A DNA stretch of 64,000 nt from Bowmanella denitrificans (GCF_039522935.1 NZ_BAAAEI010000007.1:94668-158667), one strand, 5' to 3'; counted from the stretch's first letter, positions 54,017 through 63,529 are shown. Numbers and translations: made by a program. Notes: a model not told the origin generated them from the sequence alone.

Positions 54017-55225
54017 TTAAAATGCAACATCGTTGGCTGACACGATACTAAGCAGCATCACCACAACGACCGAGCCAACTATGGCGCCCATCACTAAAAT
54101 CAACATTGGCTCGATCATTGATGTCAAAGTTTGCACCCATCCTTCAAAATCACTGCGTGAACGCTCGGCAATTTCATCAAACACCGGAGCCAGTTCACCA
54201 CTCTCTTCGCCAACTTCAACAAGAGACAGATTAAAGTCACTGAACAAAGGCGTCATTCCCAGGGCATTGGTCAGACTCCCTCCCTGCTTGACATGATTTA
54301 CCGACGTTTCAGCATGTTTAGCAATTTGCTTATTTTTTATAGTTCCAGCAGAAAGGTTCAAGGCCTGAATCAAAGAAACACCGCTAGACAACATCATCGC
54401 CATAGACGAATTGAAGCGAATTCGTTCAATCAGCAACACGGCTTTACCCAATACAGGTAGTCCTAGTAACCAGTCATCCATTCGTGATTTCACTTGCGGG
54501 GACTCACGCCCCTTGATGAACAACATCACCAAAAGCAATAATCCGCCCCCCAGATAGATCTGATAGTCTCTGAACCACTGACTGGTAAAAAGCAATATTT
54601 CCGTATAAACCGGTAACGCATCATTGCCCTCAAACAAGCTGGACATTTGCGGAACAATGTAGTTCAGGACAAAGAGTATTGACGCTATACAGACAAACAG
54701 GATAACCGTCGGGTAGGTCACTGCTTGCAGTATCTTTTGCTGTAACGAGCGCCTGAATTTAAGGTCTTTTGCTAACCGAAGGAAGACTTCATCCAACTCT
54801 CCTGACGCTTCACCCAACTTGATCATGCTGATATACAAAGGATCAAATACATTGGGAAATTGCGAAAATGTTTCCGCAATACCTTTGCCAGATTTTATCT
54901 CCTTGGCGATATCGGTGAGCAGCCTTGCAAGACCTGGTTCTTTTGCTCCTTTTAGCAATATGGTTAGTCCGCGGTCAAATCGAACACCACTGCGTAGCAA
55001 TATTGCCAACTCCGAGGTGATAAACTCAAGCTGTTTGAGCGAGACCCGGTTTCTGCCCATACTCAATGAAAACCAAGTCCTATCTGCAGCTTTTAGCTTC
55101 AACTCGGTCACAATAAGATTTTTACGCTGCAGTTCCGTTCTTGCGGTCTGCTCAGAATCGGAGGTGATCTCGCCTGAAACCTTAGCGCCCATGCTGTCAT
55201 AGGCGGTGTATTGGAACTGGCTCAT
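54017..55225 (-). CDS. gspF: T2SS inner-membrane protein GspF
   Basis: A 402-residue polytopic protein. Two T2SSF cytoplasmic domains (about 67-190, with LAILLRSGVRFDRGL and FPNVFDPLYISMIKLGEASGELDEVF; and about 270-390, with LVEVGEESGELAPVFDEIAERS) alternate with three membrane helices. This is the exact GspF layout. It is the platform core turned by the ATPase. The start overlaps the gspE stop (ATGA). Confidence 0.95.
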   Translation of the reverse strand: MSQFQYTAYDSMGAKVSGEITSDSEQTARTELQRKNLIVTELKLKAADRTWFSLSMGRNRVSLKQLEFITSELAILLRSGVRFDRGLTILLKGAKEPGLARLLTDIAKEIKSGKGIAETFSQFPNVFDPLYISMIKLGEASGELDEVFLRLAKDLKFRRSLQQKILQAVTYPTVILFVCIASILFVLNYIVPQMSSLFEGNDALPVYTEILLFTSQWFRDYQIYLGGGLLLLVMLFIKGRESPQVKSRMDDWLLGLPVLGKAVLLIERIRFNSSMAMMLSSGVSLIQALNLSAGTIKNKQIAKHAETSVNHVKQGGSLTNALGMTPLFSDFNLSLVEVGEESGELAPVFDEIAERSRSDFEGWVQTLTSMIEPMLILVMGAIVGSVVVVMLLSIVSANDVAF

Positions 55226-56892
55226 CCGGCAACTCTTATAACTTCTTCAATACTGGTAATACCGCGGACGGCTTTTAACAAGCCATCTTCAAGTAAGGTT
55301 CTACGCCCAAGATCTTTGTTCAACGCTTTGGCAGCCTGCACAAACCCTGACCCTTTGTCCAAAGCACGCAGTTTATCGTCACATCTCAGGTATTCAACAA
55401 TGGCCGTCCGCCCTTTGTACCCGGTGTTATCACATCTATCACACCCCACTGGCGCCAAAAGAGAAATTTCATCTTTAGAAGCAAAGTTGGTAAGCCCGTA
55501 TTTATCAATCAGTTCCAATGCTTCTGGATGCTTCTTCGCACAATGTGGACACAATTTTCTGGCCAGACGCTGCGCAACAATAGAAACAATAGCAGCATTA
55601 AGAAGGAACTCTTCCACACCTAAATCAATCAGTCGGGTATAAGCACTGGGTGCGTCATTGGTATGCACGGTGGAAAATACCAAGTGTCCAGTTAACGCAG
55701 ACTGCATAGCAATTTGTGCTGATTCCTTATCGCGGATTTCCCCCACCATAATGACATCAGGGTCTTGACGTACAATACTGCGTAAGCCGGCTGCGAAGGT
55801 AAAACCGATATCTGCGTTAACCTGCACTTGGTTTACGCCATCCAGTTGATACTCAACAGGATCCTCCAAAGTAATGATCTTAACTTGATCAGAATTAAGC
55901 TTATTAAGGAAAGTATAAAGCGTCGTGGTTTTACCTGATCCGGTCGGGCCTGTGAGCAAAATCACGCCTGCGGTGTGTGTTAGATCTTCATCCAGCCATT
56001 GCTGGATATCCGGTGCCAACCCAAGCACTTCCATATCATAACGCACCGAATCTTTGCGCAAAAAACGCAACACAACACTTTCGCCATCATTTAATGGCAG
56101 GGCAGAAACCCGTATGTCCAGTTCAGTGTTGGCGATTTTCAATTCAATTTTGCCATCCTGAGGACGACGTTTTTCTGCTATATCCATCCCAGATAGGATC
56201 TTCAATCGGGACACAACAGGCAATTGTAATCGGCGGGGAATGGTATCCAGATCGTGCAATACCCCGTCAATGCGGTACCTGACCCGGGCACGCGATTCAA
56301 CCGGCTCTATATGCATATCCGAAGCGCCAAGCTTCAATCCTTTAGAGATCAAAGAATTAAGCAAATTAACAGTAGGGGCTTCACTGGCTAGTTCTCTAAG
56401 TCTGTCTTCCTCAGTATCCGATAGTCCTTCAACTTCGTCCTTGTTTCTGGCAATTCCGTCAACACTTTCAAACCATAAAGAACGCGCCTGTTCAAACAAA
56501 GCGTCATTACAAAGCAGGATCTCAGGTTCAACTTCAGTAAGTTCAAGATACTGCTGTACATCCCAATTGAGTGGCTGACTGGTAATAAAACGGACGACAT
56601 TTGCTTGTCTATTAAGCGCAAGCCACTTTCTACTTAAGAGAAAGGTTTCATTTAGCCCAATTTCGTTTTGCTTCTCCAACCCATCCAGATTGTCTAGAAC
56701 TGGTGTAGACAGCAAAGAGGCATAAATATCTGTCAGTTGCTCTTCAGCAAGCGCCCCCAGATTAAGCAATAATTGCTCAATCTCTCCCCCGAATTTTCTC
56801 TGATAGGTTTTCGCTTTTTCCAGATCTTGCTGACTGACCCCAGCATCTAGTAATACAGATTCAAATTGCTCAACGGTGTATGATATCGGCAT
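55222..56892 (-). CDS. gspE: T2SS ATPase GspE
   Basis: A 556-residue AAA-type assembly ATPase from ATG 56892, which overlaps gspG; the longer start at 56928 is less likely. It has an N-terminal GspE_N domain (about 1-150), Walker A GPTGSGKTTTLY, the Asp box with ITLEDPVEYQLDGVNQVQVN, Walker B VGEIRDKESAQIAMQ, and the zinc tetracysteine CPHC...CDRC near 475-520. All catalytic motifs are intact. It drives pseudopilus assembly from the cytoplasm. Confidence 0.96.
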   Translation of the reverse strand: MPISYTVEQFESVLLDAGVSQQDLEKAKTYQRKFGGEIEQLLLNLGALAEEQLTDIYASLLSTPVLDNLDGLEKQNEIGLNETFLLSRKWLALNRQANVVRFITSQPLNWDVQQYLELTEVEPEILLCNDALFEQARSLWFESVDGIARNKDEVEGLSDTEEDRLRELASEAPTVNLLNSLISKGLKLGASDMHIEPVESRARVRYRIDGVLHDLDTIPRRLQLPVVSRLKILSGMDIAEKRRPQDGKIELKIANTELDIRVSALPLNDGESVVLRFLRKDSVRYDMEVLGLAPDIQQWLDEDLTHTAGVILLTGPTGSGKTTTLYTFLNKLNSDQVKIITLEDPVEYQLDGVNQVQVNADIGFTFAAGLRSIVRQDPDVIMVGEIRDKESAQIAMQSALTGHLVFSTVHTNDAPSAYTRLIDLGVEEFLLNAAIVSIVAQRLARKLCPHCAKKHPEALELIDKYGLTNFASKDEISLLAPVGCDRCDNTGYKGRTAIVEYLRCDDKLRALDKGSGFVQAAKALNKDLGRRTLLEDGLLKAVRGITSIEEVIRVAG

Positions 56893-57277
56893 TATCGCCT
56901 TCGCCCCCAGGTATCTTATCTTTACCATATGACATCAGGCTATAAGGCTCACCTGCCGGGCCTGGCGACTGATAAGCATAGGGCGTTCCCCAGGGGTCCA
57001 TTGGCACAGCTTTAGGCAAATAGGGGCCATCCCATCCAGAACTTGATGATTGCACCAGCTCATCCAGGCTTTTTGGATAGCTCCCTAAATCAAGGCGGTA
57101 AGTGTCCAAAGCGGTTTCAAACATTTGCATTTGCGCAGCGGCAGTTTTCCTTTGAGTCGAATCTACTTTGGAAAACATCTTGGGTGCCACAAGTGATGCT
57201 AGCAAACCAATAATCATAATGACGATCAACAGCTCCATCATGGTGAAACCATTAACCTTTAACCTCAATCTATTCAT
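56870..57277 (-). CDS. gspG: Major pseudopilin GspG
   Basis: A 135-residue protein. Leader ends VNG, followed by FTMMELLIVIMIIGLLASLV with Glu at +5, then the GspG globular domain: MFETALDTYRLDLGSYPK, WDGPYLPKAVPMDPWGTPY and the calcium-binding end LMSYGKDKIPGGEGDNADI. This is the full-length main pilin of the pseudopilus. CAGGAG lies ten bases before the ATG. It starts the gsp gene run, 47 bases after the Wza-like stop. Confidence 0.95.
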   Translation of the reverse strand: MNRLRLKVNGFTMMELLIVIMIIGLLASLVAPKMFSKVDSTQRKTAAAQMQMFETALDTYRLDLGSYPKSLDELVQSSSSGWDGPYLPKAVPMDPWGTPYAYQSPGPAGEPYSLMSYGKDKIPGGEGDNADIIHR

Positions 57278-57324
57278 AAATACTAAACTCCTGGTATGCT
57301 CACGAAATTCTGAATAAACCCTAA

Positions 57325-60069
57325 TTACAAGCTACTAATCGCGGCAATCGATACCGCCAATTGATAAACAATTTGCGTAGCGTTAGTCCAAAGTGTCATG
57401 TTGTCTATGTAGTCAGAGTCAAAGGGAACGACAATGGTGTCACCAGGAATAATGCCGGCTTTTTCCTGGCTGCTTGAAAACCAAAAATTGTCATTGCGCC
57501 CCGGAACTGTTACCGAACCATCAGCGTGGATCACATAGGTCTTGCTCTTAGCTGCCAAATCTTTGTATCCACCACTTCTGGATATATATTCTTCATATGT
57601 CAGGCCCGCGGTATATAAGTGTGAGGTAGGAACATATACCTCACCAATCACATTAACAGCCTGCGTTCGGCCGGGAATATACAAGGTATCACCATCTTCC
57701 AGTACCACATCAGTGACATCCTGACCTTCAATCACGCCTTTCAGATCGATAACCAGGCGACCGACAGGTGCCACTTTAGTCAAGTCACGCAGAAGGTTCT
57801 TAGCCTGGTCGTAACTCACCATAGCGCCGGCTCCTGACTGTCTTCTCAAGCTCTCAGACGCAATCTGCTTACGCAGCTCTTCAGCCAGTCTGACCAGGTT
57901 TTCTCTTTCTCTTTCTTTCAAGGATTCGCGGGTAAAGATGGCAGCTGATGCCTCACCATAGTTAGTTAACCCTCCGACCCGCGTCAGAAGATCTGACAAA
58001 CGCTCACCACGGCGAATGGTGTATTCACCGGGAAACTCCACTTCACCTTTTACCGTAACACGCAGATTCTCTTGCCAAGATGGGATGGTAAATATATTTA
58101 CCCTGTCTTTGCTCTGTAGTTTGATATTTGCTGTCGCAGCATCTTCCAGCACCGCCATGGGACTGAAGTTAATATGACTTACTTCCGCAATACCTTTGGC
58201 ATTGATCTGGGTGCGGGTAATTTCGGAATTATGCCCATAAGAGGATTCGGTCAAACCACCAGCGGCCTTAATCAGGTCCAATATCTCAGCGTTGTTGGAA
58301 AGGGGGTAGACTCCCGGTACTTTAACTTCACCGACAATCTCAACCAACTGCAATGGTTCGCCAAGCTTGGCCTGCTCACGCAACTTGGCGATCACCGGCG
58401 CCAACATGCGTTTGCGGGAGAAATAGGTGGTATCTTTAAACTCCAGTATTTTCTCACGCTCAGATTCACTTAGTTCCACCAGCGTCTGTGCAGACAACAT
58501 TTGCATATCATCGTCAAAACTGTCCTGCTGAGTTGGGTTTTCGTTTAGCCCCAACTGCTGCCAGAACAGCTTGTCCTCAATGCGCTTTTCCCACTTTTCC
58601 TTTTCCTGCTCCGTCAATTCTTCATCGGTATAGGCCAGGTCTTCTAACTTGATATCACCAATGGACTCGCTTTCTATGCGGGAAAATACCAGCAATCTGT
58701 CGTTGGGCATAAGTTGCGGGTCGTAGTTACTGCCCCTATGTAATAAGGTTAAGTCAGCTTGCAGAATACTGAGATCGCCATTGTCATTTTTGTCGCGCAG
58801 AATCAGCACATAGCTCATATCCGCGGTTTCAAGCAGTGCGGAACGCTTATTACCCAACAAAGCAGAGACCCGCATACCGTCTTGCCATTGATACTTACCT
58901 GGCCTGGCCACCGCGCCAATCAGAGTGACTGCGTCAGCCACGTGCGGCGCCACTTTGGCAACCCTAATCTCATCGCCAGATTGAACTTTAATGTCGTCCT
59001 GAGTCAGGTCCACAGTGAGTTGCACCTGAACACCTTGCTGATAACGTTTTACCCCAACCGCCTTGGCATAGCCTTCGGGCAACCGGCCACCAGCCAGCTT
59101 AATCACGTCAGACAGACTTTCTTCGTGCTTAAGTTCATAAATCGCCGGGCGACGTACCAAGCCATCAACCCGCACGGTTTTGTCCACTGCTGGTACAAAC
59201 ACCACATCGCCAGACTGCAACAAGGCATCCTTTGACGAATCACCTGCGTTAAGCAGGTCATACAAGTCCAGCGTTTCAACCAACTTGCCACCGCGTTTTA
59301 ACTGGATATTACGTAACGAGGCAATGTCCGTCACCCCGCCACTGGCAAACAATGCATGGGTGATAGTGGACAATGAACTGATGTTATAGGAACCCGGTTT
59401 AAATGCTTCGCCCATGACCAACACTTGTATTGTGCGAAGTTCGCCCATGGAAACGGCAATCTCTACACCAATAATCTGCCGTTTAACCACGTCGGTCAGA
59501 TAACCTTTCAATTCTGAAAAGGTTTTACCGGCAGCACTGACAGGCCCCAGTTTTGGGATCACCAAGGTGCCATCCCGATTGACCACCAGCTGAAATTCCT
59601 GATTTTCCTTGCCATAAAATTGCACCAGCAATTGATCGCCCGGGCCAATAAGGTAATTGGCTGGCACTGGCACATTATTTACTGGTGTGAAGGTGGAAGG
59701 TGCATTGGCAAAAATATCCAGACCATAGAGTTTGAGCTCTTTGTCCTCTTCTTTCCTTAGCTTGTCGTTGAGCATCTCCTGCTCAGGGGAAATAGGGTTG
59801 CCGAATTCGTCAAACTGCGTGCCTCTGGGGTAAATCTGGTTGCCCTGACGATTTTGATTATTAGTGGCGCCATCAGTCCCGCGACTTAGCCCCATTTGTT
59901 CCAGGCTGGACAGGTCAATGCCCATTTGCGTGGCCAGCATTTGCCGCTCCTGAGGCGACATATTTTTCAACCTGTTGATTTGATCCTGGCTAAGTGTCAC
60001 TGCCGTTGCAGACTGCGTAATCAGCATCAGCAAGAAAGTTAAAAGCGCGGTAATCCGTAAAAAGTTCAT
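57325..60069 (-). CDS. Large multi-SLBB polysaccharide export protein (Wza family)
   Basis: A 914-residue periplasmic/outer-membrane protein from ATG 60069. It has an N-terminal Sec signal (about 1-24), no lipobox Cys, a Gln/Asn-rich coiled part, then a Poly_export domain (about 150-220, YLIGPGDQLLVQFYGK). Six SLBB-type repeats follow, recognisable by the turns VMGEAFKPGSY, VDGLVRRPAIY, LIGAVARPGKY, IVGEVKVPGVY, VKGEVEFPGEY and VIGEVYVPTSH. E. coli Wza has about 380 residues, so this is more than twice as long. It ends with one hydrophobic segment. It probably forms or spans a periplasmic polysaccharide channel. It is encoded directly before the T2SS genes. Confidence 0.9.
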   Translation of the reverse strand: MNFLRITALLTFLLMLITQSATAVTLSQDQINRLKNMSPQERQMLATQMGIDLSSLEQMGLSRGTDGATNNQNRQGNQIYPRGTQFDEFGNPISPEQEMLNDKLRKEEDKELKLYGLDIFANAPSTFTPVNNVPVPANYLIGPGDQLLVQFYGKENQEFQLVVNRDGTLVIPKLGPVSAAGKTFSELKGYLTDVVKRQIIGVEIAVSMGELRTIQVLVMGEAFKPGSYNISSLSTITHALFASGGVTDIASLRNIQLKRGGKLVETLDLYDLLNAGDSSKDALLQSGDVVFVPAVDKTVRVDGLVRRPAIYELKHEESLSDVIKLAGGRLPEGYAKAVGVKRYQQGVQVQLTVDLTQDDIKVQSGDEIRVAKVAPHVADAVTLIGAVARPGKYQWQDGMRVSALLGNKRSALLETADMSYVLILRDKNDNGDLSILQADLTLLHRGSNYDPQLMPNDRLLVFSRIESESIGDIKLEDLAYTDEELTEQEKEKWEKRIEDKLFWQQLGLNENPTQQDSFDDDMQMLSAQTLVELSESEREKILEFKDTTYFSRKRMLAPVIAKLREQAKLGEPLQLVEIVGEVKVPGVYPLSNNAEILDLIKAAGGLTESSYGHNSEITRTQINAKGIAEVSHINFSPMAVLEDAATANIKLQSKDRVNIFTIPSWQENLRVTVKGEVEFPGEYTIRRGERLSDLLTRVGGLTNYGEASAAIFTRESLKERERENLVRLAEELRKQIASESLRRQSGAGAMVSYDQAKNLLRDLTKVAPVGRLVIDLKGVIEGQDVTDVVLEDGDTLYIPGRTQAVNVIGEVYVPTSHLYTAGLTYEEYISRSGGYKDLAAKSKTYVIHADGSVTVPGRNDNFWFSSSQEKAGIIPGDTIVVPFDSDYIDNMTLWTNATQIVYQLAVSIAAISSL

Positions 60070-60404
60070 CAAATCAGTCCAACATCTGGTTATATGGCGG
60101 TCTTCCAAACCGCGGTATTCTAACGAAAGATAACAGCAACTAACAATCTATTGTTGACCGAATAGGGGTCGGCCGGGCCAGACATTTGTAAGTGACTGTT
60201 TTATGCCAAACATTGTCTGATTCATCATTTACAGGAAGGTTCCCTACTGCTTGCAGGCAATCTGCATCGCTTGCATTTAACCGGCTGCGGCTGTATAACC
60301 GGGCGCTTGCAACAGGCGTGTTTGCTGGTTTTTTGTACCCACACTGCAGCTCAACCGGCTAAGCCTTTGTTTCCTGATAATTATTACTAAATAAGGAAGG
60401 ATCA
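60070..60404. promoter_or_regulatory. Divergent intergenic region between Wza-like and POT genes
   Basis: 335 bases. On the plus strand TTGCAT (60271-60276), 17 bases and TATAAC (60294-60299) form a good sigma70-like promoter for the leader ORF and transporter, giving a leader RNA of about 100 bases. No clear promoter for the minus strand and no JUMPstart/ops element was found. Confidence 0.45.
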
Positions 60405-60467
60405 ATGAAACCATCCGACATGAGTTTGCCGGCCCTGCGCCGCATTGAGGGGGGGCTTGGTCTATGA
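60405..60467 (+). CDS. 20-residue leader peptide ORF coupled to the transporter gene
   Basis: ATG 60405 is preceded by AAGGAAGG at good spacing and encodes MKPSDMSLPALRRIEGGLGL, then stops at TGA 60465-60467. The stop overlaps the transporter start as ATGA. The GAGGGGGGG within the last codons also serves as the ribosome site for the transporter. The short length, strong initiation signal and overlap suggest translational coupling or an attenuation-type leader. The sequence is not recognised. Confidence 0.6.
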   Translation: MKPSDMSLPALRRIEGGLGL

Positions 60468-62017
60468 CAACGCCTTCAAATAACAGTCAATTAGATAAGG
60501 CCTTTTTTGGCCATCCCGGCGGCTTATCCACCCTGTTTTTCACCGAAATGTGGGAGCGTATGAGTTACTACGGCATGCGCGCCCTGCTGGTATTGTTTAT
60601 GACCGCCAGCTTGCAAGAGCAAGGCCTGGCCATCACGGTGGCCTCGGCCACGGCGATCTATGGTTTGTACACTGGTGCGGTATATTTTATGGGCCTGCCC
60701 GGCGGCTGGATGGCAGACCGCTTAATCGGCGGGCAAAAAGCCGTGTGGTACGGCGGTATCATTATTATGTCCGGCCATATTGTGCTGGCTATCCCTTCAG
60801 ACCACACCTTCTTTATCGGTTTGATTCTGGTGGTACTGGGCACCGGTCTGCTGAAACCAAATATTGGTGCCTTGGTTGGCCAGCTGTACAGCGACAATGA
60901 CGACCGCCGCGATGCCGGTTATACCCTGTATTATATGGGTATTAATATGGGCTCCATTATTGGTTATTTTGTCTGTGGTTACCTGCAAACCAATATGGGC
61001 TGGCACTGGGCTTTTGGTGCCGCAGCAGTGGGTATGGGCCTGGGTCTGATTCAGTATCGAATGACCTTACCCAAACTGGCCAATATTGGTAATGGTCCGA
61101 CTGAGCCACTGTCACCTGGTGCCGCAAGGTTAAGCTGGACAATTATCGTCGGCTTTCTGATCGCATTGGCCCTGATTACTGTTTTAACCATGAATGGCCA
61201 AATCAGCATCAATCCGGTTAGCATGGCTCAGTATGTAGCCATTGCCATCACTGCGGTGTTCCTGCTGTACTACCTGGCTATTTTTATGTTTGGCAAACTG
61301 AGCGGCGATGAAACCCGTCGTTTGCTGGCACTGTTCCTGGTCTGCGTGGCATCTACTTGCTTCTGGGCCGGTTTTGAGCAAGCCGGTTCTTCGCTGAACT
61401 TATTTGGCCGCGATTTAACCGACCGCATGATTGGCACCTTTGAAATTCCCACCGCCTGGTTCCAGTCTGCCAACTCTATTTTTCTGGTGATTATGTCGCC
61501 CTTCTTCGCGGCGCTGTGGATCAACCTGAGCAAACGTATGATCAACCCTTCCTATGGCTTTAAGAGCGCCTTAGGCCTGGTAATTATGGCCACCGGTTTT
61601 ATCACTATGTTCTTTGCCGCTCAGTTGGCCGCCAGTGGCCTGAAAGTGGCACCTTTCTGGCTAATTGCCACCTACTTCCTGCATACCGTTGGTGAACTGT
61701 GCTTAAGCCCTGTCGCGCTTAGCGCAGTCAGCAAGTTGTCGCCTAAGCGCATGGCTGGCCAGATGATGGGTGTGTTTGTACTGACTTACTCCATAGGCAA
61801 TGTAGTAGCAGGCCTGTTGGCCGGTAACTTCGACCCGGAGAAACCAGCCGAAATGCCGGATCTGTTTATGCAAATCACCCTGTTCAGCATTGCGGTTGGC
61901 ATCGTGATTTTCCTGCTGGCATTAAAAACCCGCCACTGGGAAAAACTGGCAGACAAGCCTGACGCACAAAGTGGTCCGGCCACACCGGTTGGCCAGGCAC
62001 AAGCCAGCCACGGATAA
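60464..62017 (+). CDS. POT/PTR-family proton-dependent oligopeptide transporter
   Basis: A 517-residue MFS transporter importing di- and tripeptides with protons. FFTEMWERMSYYGMRALLVLFM in helix 1 carries the ExxER-type motif, GGWMADRLIGGQKAV is the first family signature, and YYMGINMGSIIGYFVCGYL matches the second (PTR2) signature. About 14 membrane helices are evident, including the two extra central helices. It starts at ATG 60464 inside the leader ORF stop. It appears to be a housekeeping gene flanking the polysaccharide locus. Confidence 0.94.
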   Translation: MTTPSNNSQLDKAFFGHPGGLSTLFFTEMWERMSYYGMRALLVLFMTASLQEQGLAITVASATAIYGLYTGAVYFMGLPGGWMADRLIGGQKAVWYGGIIIMSGHIVLAIPSDHTFFIGLILVVLGTGLLKPNIGALVGQLYSDNDDRRDAGYTLYYMGINMGSIIGYFVCGYLQTNMGWHWAFGAAAVGMGLGLIQYRMTLPKLANIGNGPTEPLSPGAARLSWTIIVGFLIALALITVLTMNGQISINPVSMAQYVAIAITAVFLLYYLAIFMFGKLSGDETRRLLALFLVCVASTCFWAGFEQAGSSLNLFGRDLTDRMIGTFEIPTAWFQSANSIFLVIMSPFFAALWINLSKRMINPSYGFKSALGLVIMATGFITMFFAAQLAASGLKVAPFWLIATYFLHTVGELCLSPVALSAVSKLSPKRMAGQMMGVFVLTYSIGNVVAGLLAGNFDPEKPAEMPDLFMQITLFSIAVGIVIFLLALKTRHWEKLADKPDAQSGPATPVGQAQASHG

Positions 62018-62072
62018 GATATCAAGGGGCTGTTTGTCTTTCGAGTATAGATTTTGTTCAAATCCAGCCCCT

Positions 62073-62103
62073 AACGCCCGGTTCGCCGGGCGTTTTTATT
62101 TTT
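62073..62103 (+). terminator. Intrinsic terminator after the POT transporter
   Basis: AACGCCCGG and CCGGGCGTT form a nine-base stem closed by a TTCG tetraloop, followed by TTTATTTTT. This is a classical Rho-independent terminator. Confidence 0.95.
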
Positions 62104-62185
62104 CTCGCTCTAAACCCCGCCAAACACTGCATCACCGGACAATTTCGGGTAAGCTTGCCGCCATTGCCAAACAAGCAACTATGCC

Positions 62186-62479
62186 ATGAAATTGTATTTT
62201 TCTTCTCGTCACATTCCGGCCCTGGCCCAACTGCCTTTGCAGCAGCGGCTACACAAACTAAGAGAAGCCAGTAGCAAGCTTACCGGCCCCGAGAAGATGC
62301 TGCTTAACCTGGTCAAACTGCTGGTATTGCTGCCACCCTTTGTACTGATTTTACGTTTGTCCGACGACTGGACGGCAATTATTTGGGTGGCATTGGTATT
62401 GTTGGCTTATCCCTTACTGCTCAGGCCTTTACAATATGGCCTGTGCGAGAAATATATCAGTTTGGATCGCAACCAATAA
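62186..62479 (+). CDS. Small DUF6170-like membrane protein
   Basis: A 97-residue protein. The N-terminal half is amphipathic and basic (KLYFSSRHIPALAQLPLQQRLHKLREASS), followed by two hydrophobic helices (about 42-58 and 66-82). It resembles DUF6170 proteins found in Alteromonadales; no function is established. It is encoded 11 bases before galE in the same direction, and the AAGGAAGG ribosome site of galE overlaps its end. Confidence 0.75.
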   Translation: MKLYFSSRHIPALAQLPLQQRLHKLREASSKLTGPEKMLLNLVKLLVLLPPFVLILRLSDDWTAIIWVALVLLAYPLLLRPLQYGLCEKYISLDRNQ

Positions 62480-62490
62480 GGAAGGTCTTT

Positions 62491-63507
62491 ATGTCTCATA
62501 TTCTGGTGACCGGCGGCGCTGGCTATATTGGCAGCCATACGGTGCTGCAACTTCTTGAAGCAAATCATCAAGTCACCGTGCTGGATAATCTGAGTAATGC
62601 CTCAAAAGCGTCCCTGCAGCGGGTACAAGAACTGTGTGGCAAACCCCTTAGCTTTGTTGAAGGTGATATTCGCGACGCCGACCTGCTGAACACCTTGTTC
62701 GCACAGCAGCAGATTGACGCGGTTGTGCATTTTGCTGGCCTCAAGGCCGTGGGCGAGTCGGTTGAACAGCCCCTGCGTTACTATCAGAACAACGTCTATG
62801 GCACTTTGACCTTATGTGAAGCCATGCAGGCCAATGGCGTAAAAAACCTGGTGTTTAGCTCTTCTGCCACTGTGTACGGCGACCCGGTCAGCCTGCCATT
62901 GCTGGAATCCATGCCAACCGGCCGTCCGACCAACCCTTATGGCCAATCCAAACTGATGGTGGAACTGATCCTGCAGGATCTGCATAAAGCCGACCCAAGC
63001 TGGAATATTACCCTGCTGCGTTACTTTAACCCGGTCGGTGCCCACCCTTCAGGGCAAATTGGTGAAGACCCTAATGGTATTCCCAATAACCTGATGCCCT
63101 TTGTTGCCCAGGTGGCGACCGGACGTCGTGAACAACTGGCCGTATTTGGCGATGACTATCCGACGCCGGACGGTACCGGCGTGCGCGATTATATTCATGT
63201 GCAGGATCTGGCGGCTGGCCACTTAAAAGCGCTGGATAAACTGCCTGGAGCGGGCCTTAAAGTCTACAATTTGGGGACCGGTCAGGGCTATAGCGTACTG
63301 GATATGGTAAAAGCCTTTGAACAGGCCAGCGGTAAAACGGTGCCCTATAAAATTGCCCCGCGCCGCGCTGGTGACGTGGCGTCCTGTTATGCCGATGCCA
63401 GTCTGGCAGAACGTGAGCTCAATTGGAAAGCAGAAAAAGGCATCGAGGAAATGTGTCAGGACACCTGGCGCTGGCAGTCGCAAAATCCTAACGGCTACCA
63501 AGCCTGA
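62491..63507 (+). CDS. galE: UDP-glucose 4-epimerase GalE
   Basis: A 338-residue SDR epimerase. LVTGGAGYIGSHT at residues 4-16 binds NAD, FSSSATVYGDP at about 121-131 contains the catalytic Ser, and NPYGQSKLMVE at about 146-156 the Tyr/Lys pair. RYFNPVGAHPSGQIGEDP is the conserved substrate segment. The start is ATG 62491 with AAGGAAGG upstream; an in-frame start at 62383 would lie in the preceding gene. It interconverts UDP-Glc and UDP-Gal, and so supplies precursors for LPS and the nearby glycans. Confidence 0.96.
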   Translation: MSHILVTGGAGYIGSHTVLQLLEANHQVTVLDNLSNASKASLQRVQELCGKPLSFVEGDIRDADLLNTLFAQQQIDAVVHFAGLKAVGESVEQPLRYYQNNVYGTLTLCEAMQANGVKNLVFSSSATVYGDPVSLPLLESMPTGRPTNPYGQSKLMVELILQDLHKADPSWNITLLRYFNPVGAHPSGQIGEDPNGIPNNLMPFVAQVATGRREQLAVFGDDYPTPDGTGVRDYIHVQDLAAGHLKALDKLPGAGLKVYNLGTGQGYSVLDMVKAFEQASGKTVPYKIAPRRAGDVASCYADASLAERELNWKAEKGIEEMCQDTWRWQSQNPNGYQA

Positions 63508-63529
63508 ACCAGCTTTTTAAGAAAGATGA

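Noticed and set aside
60070..60404. JUMPstart/ops element upstream of the Wza-like gene
   Set aside because: I looked for GGCGGTAG-type sequence on the minus strand; only a GGCGGTCTTCC on the plus strand was seen, which does not match.
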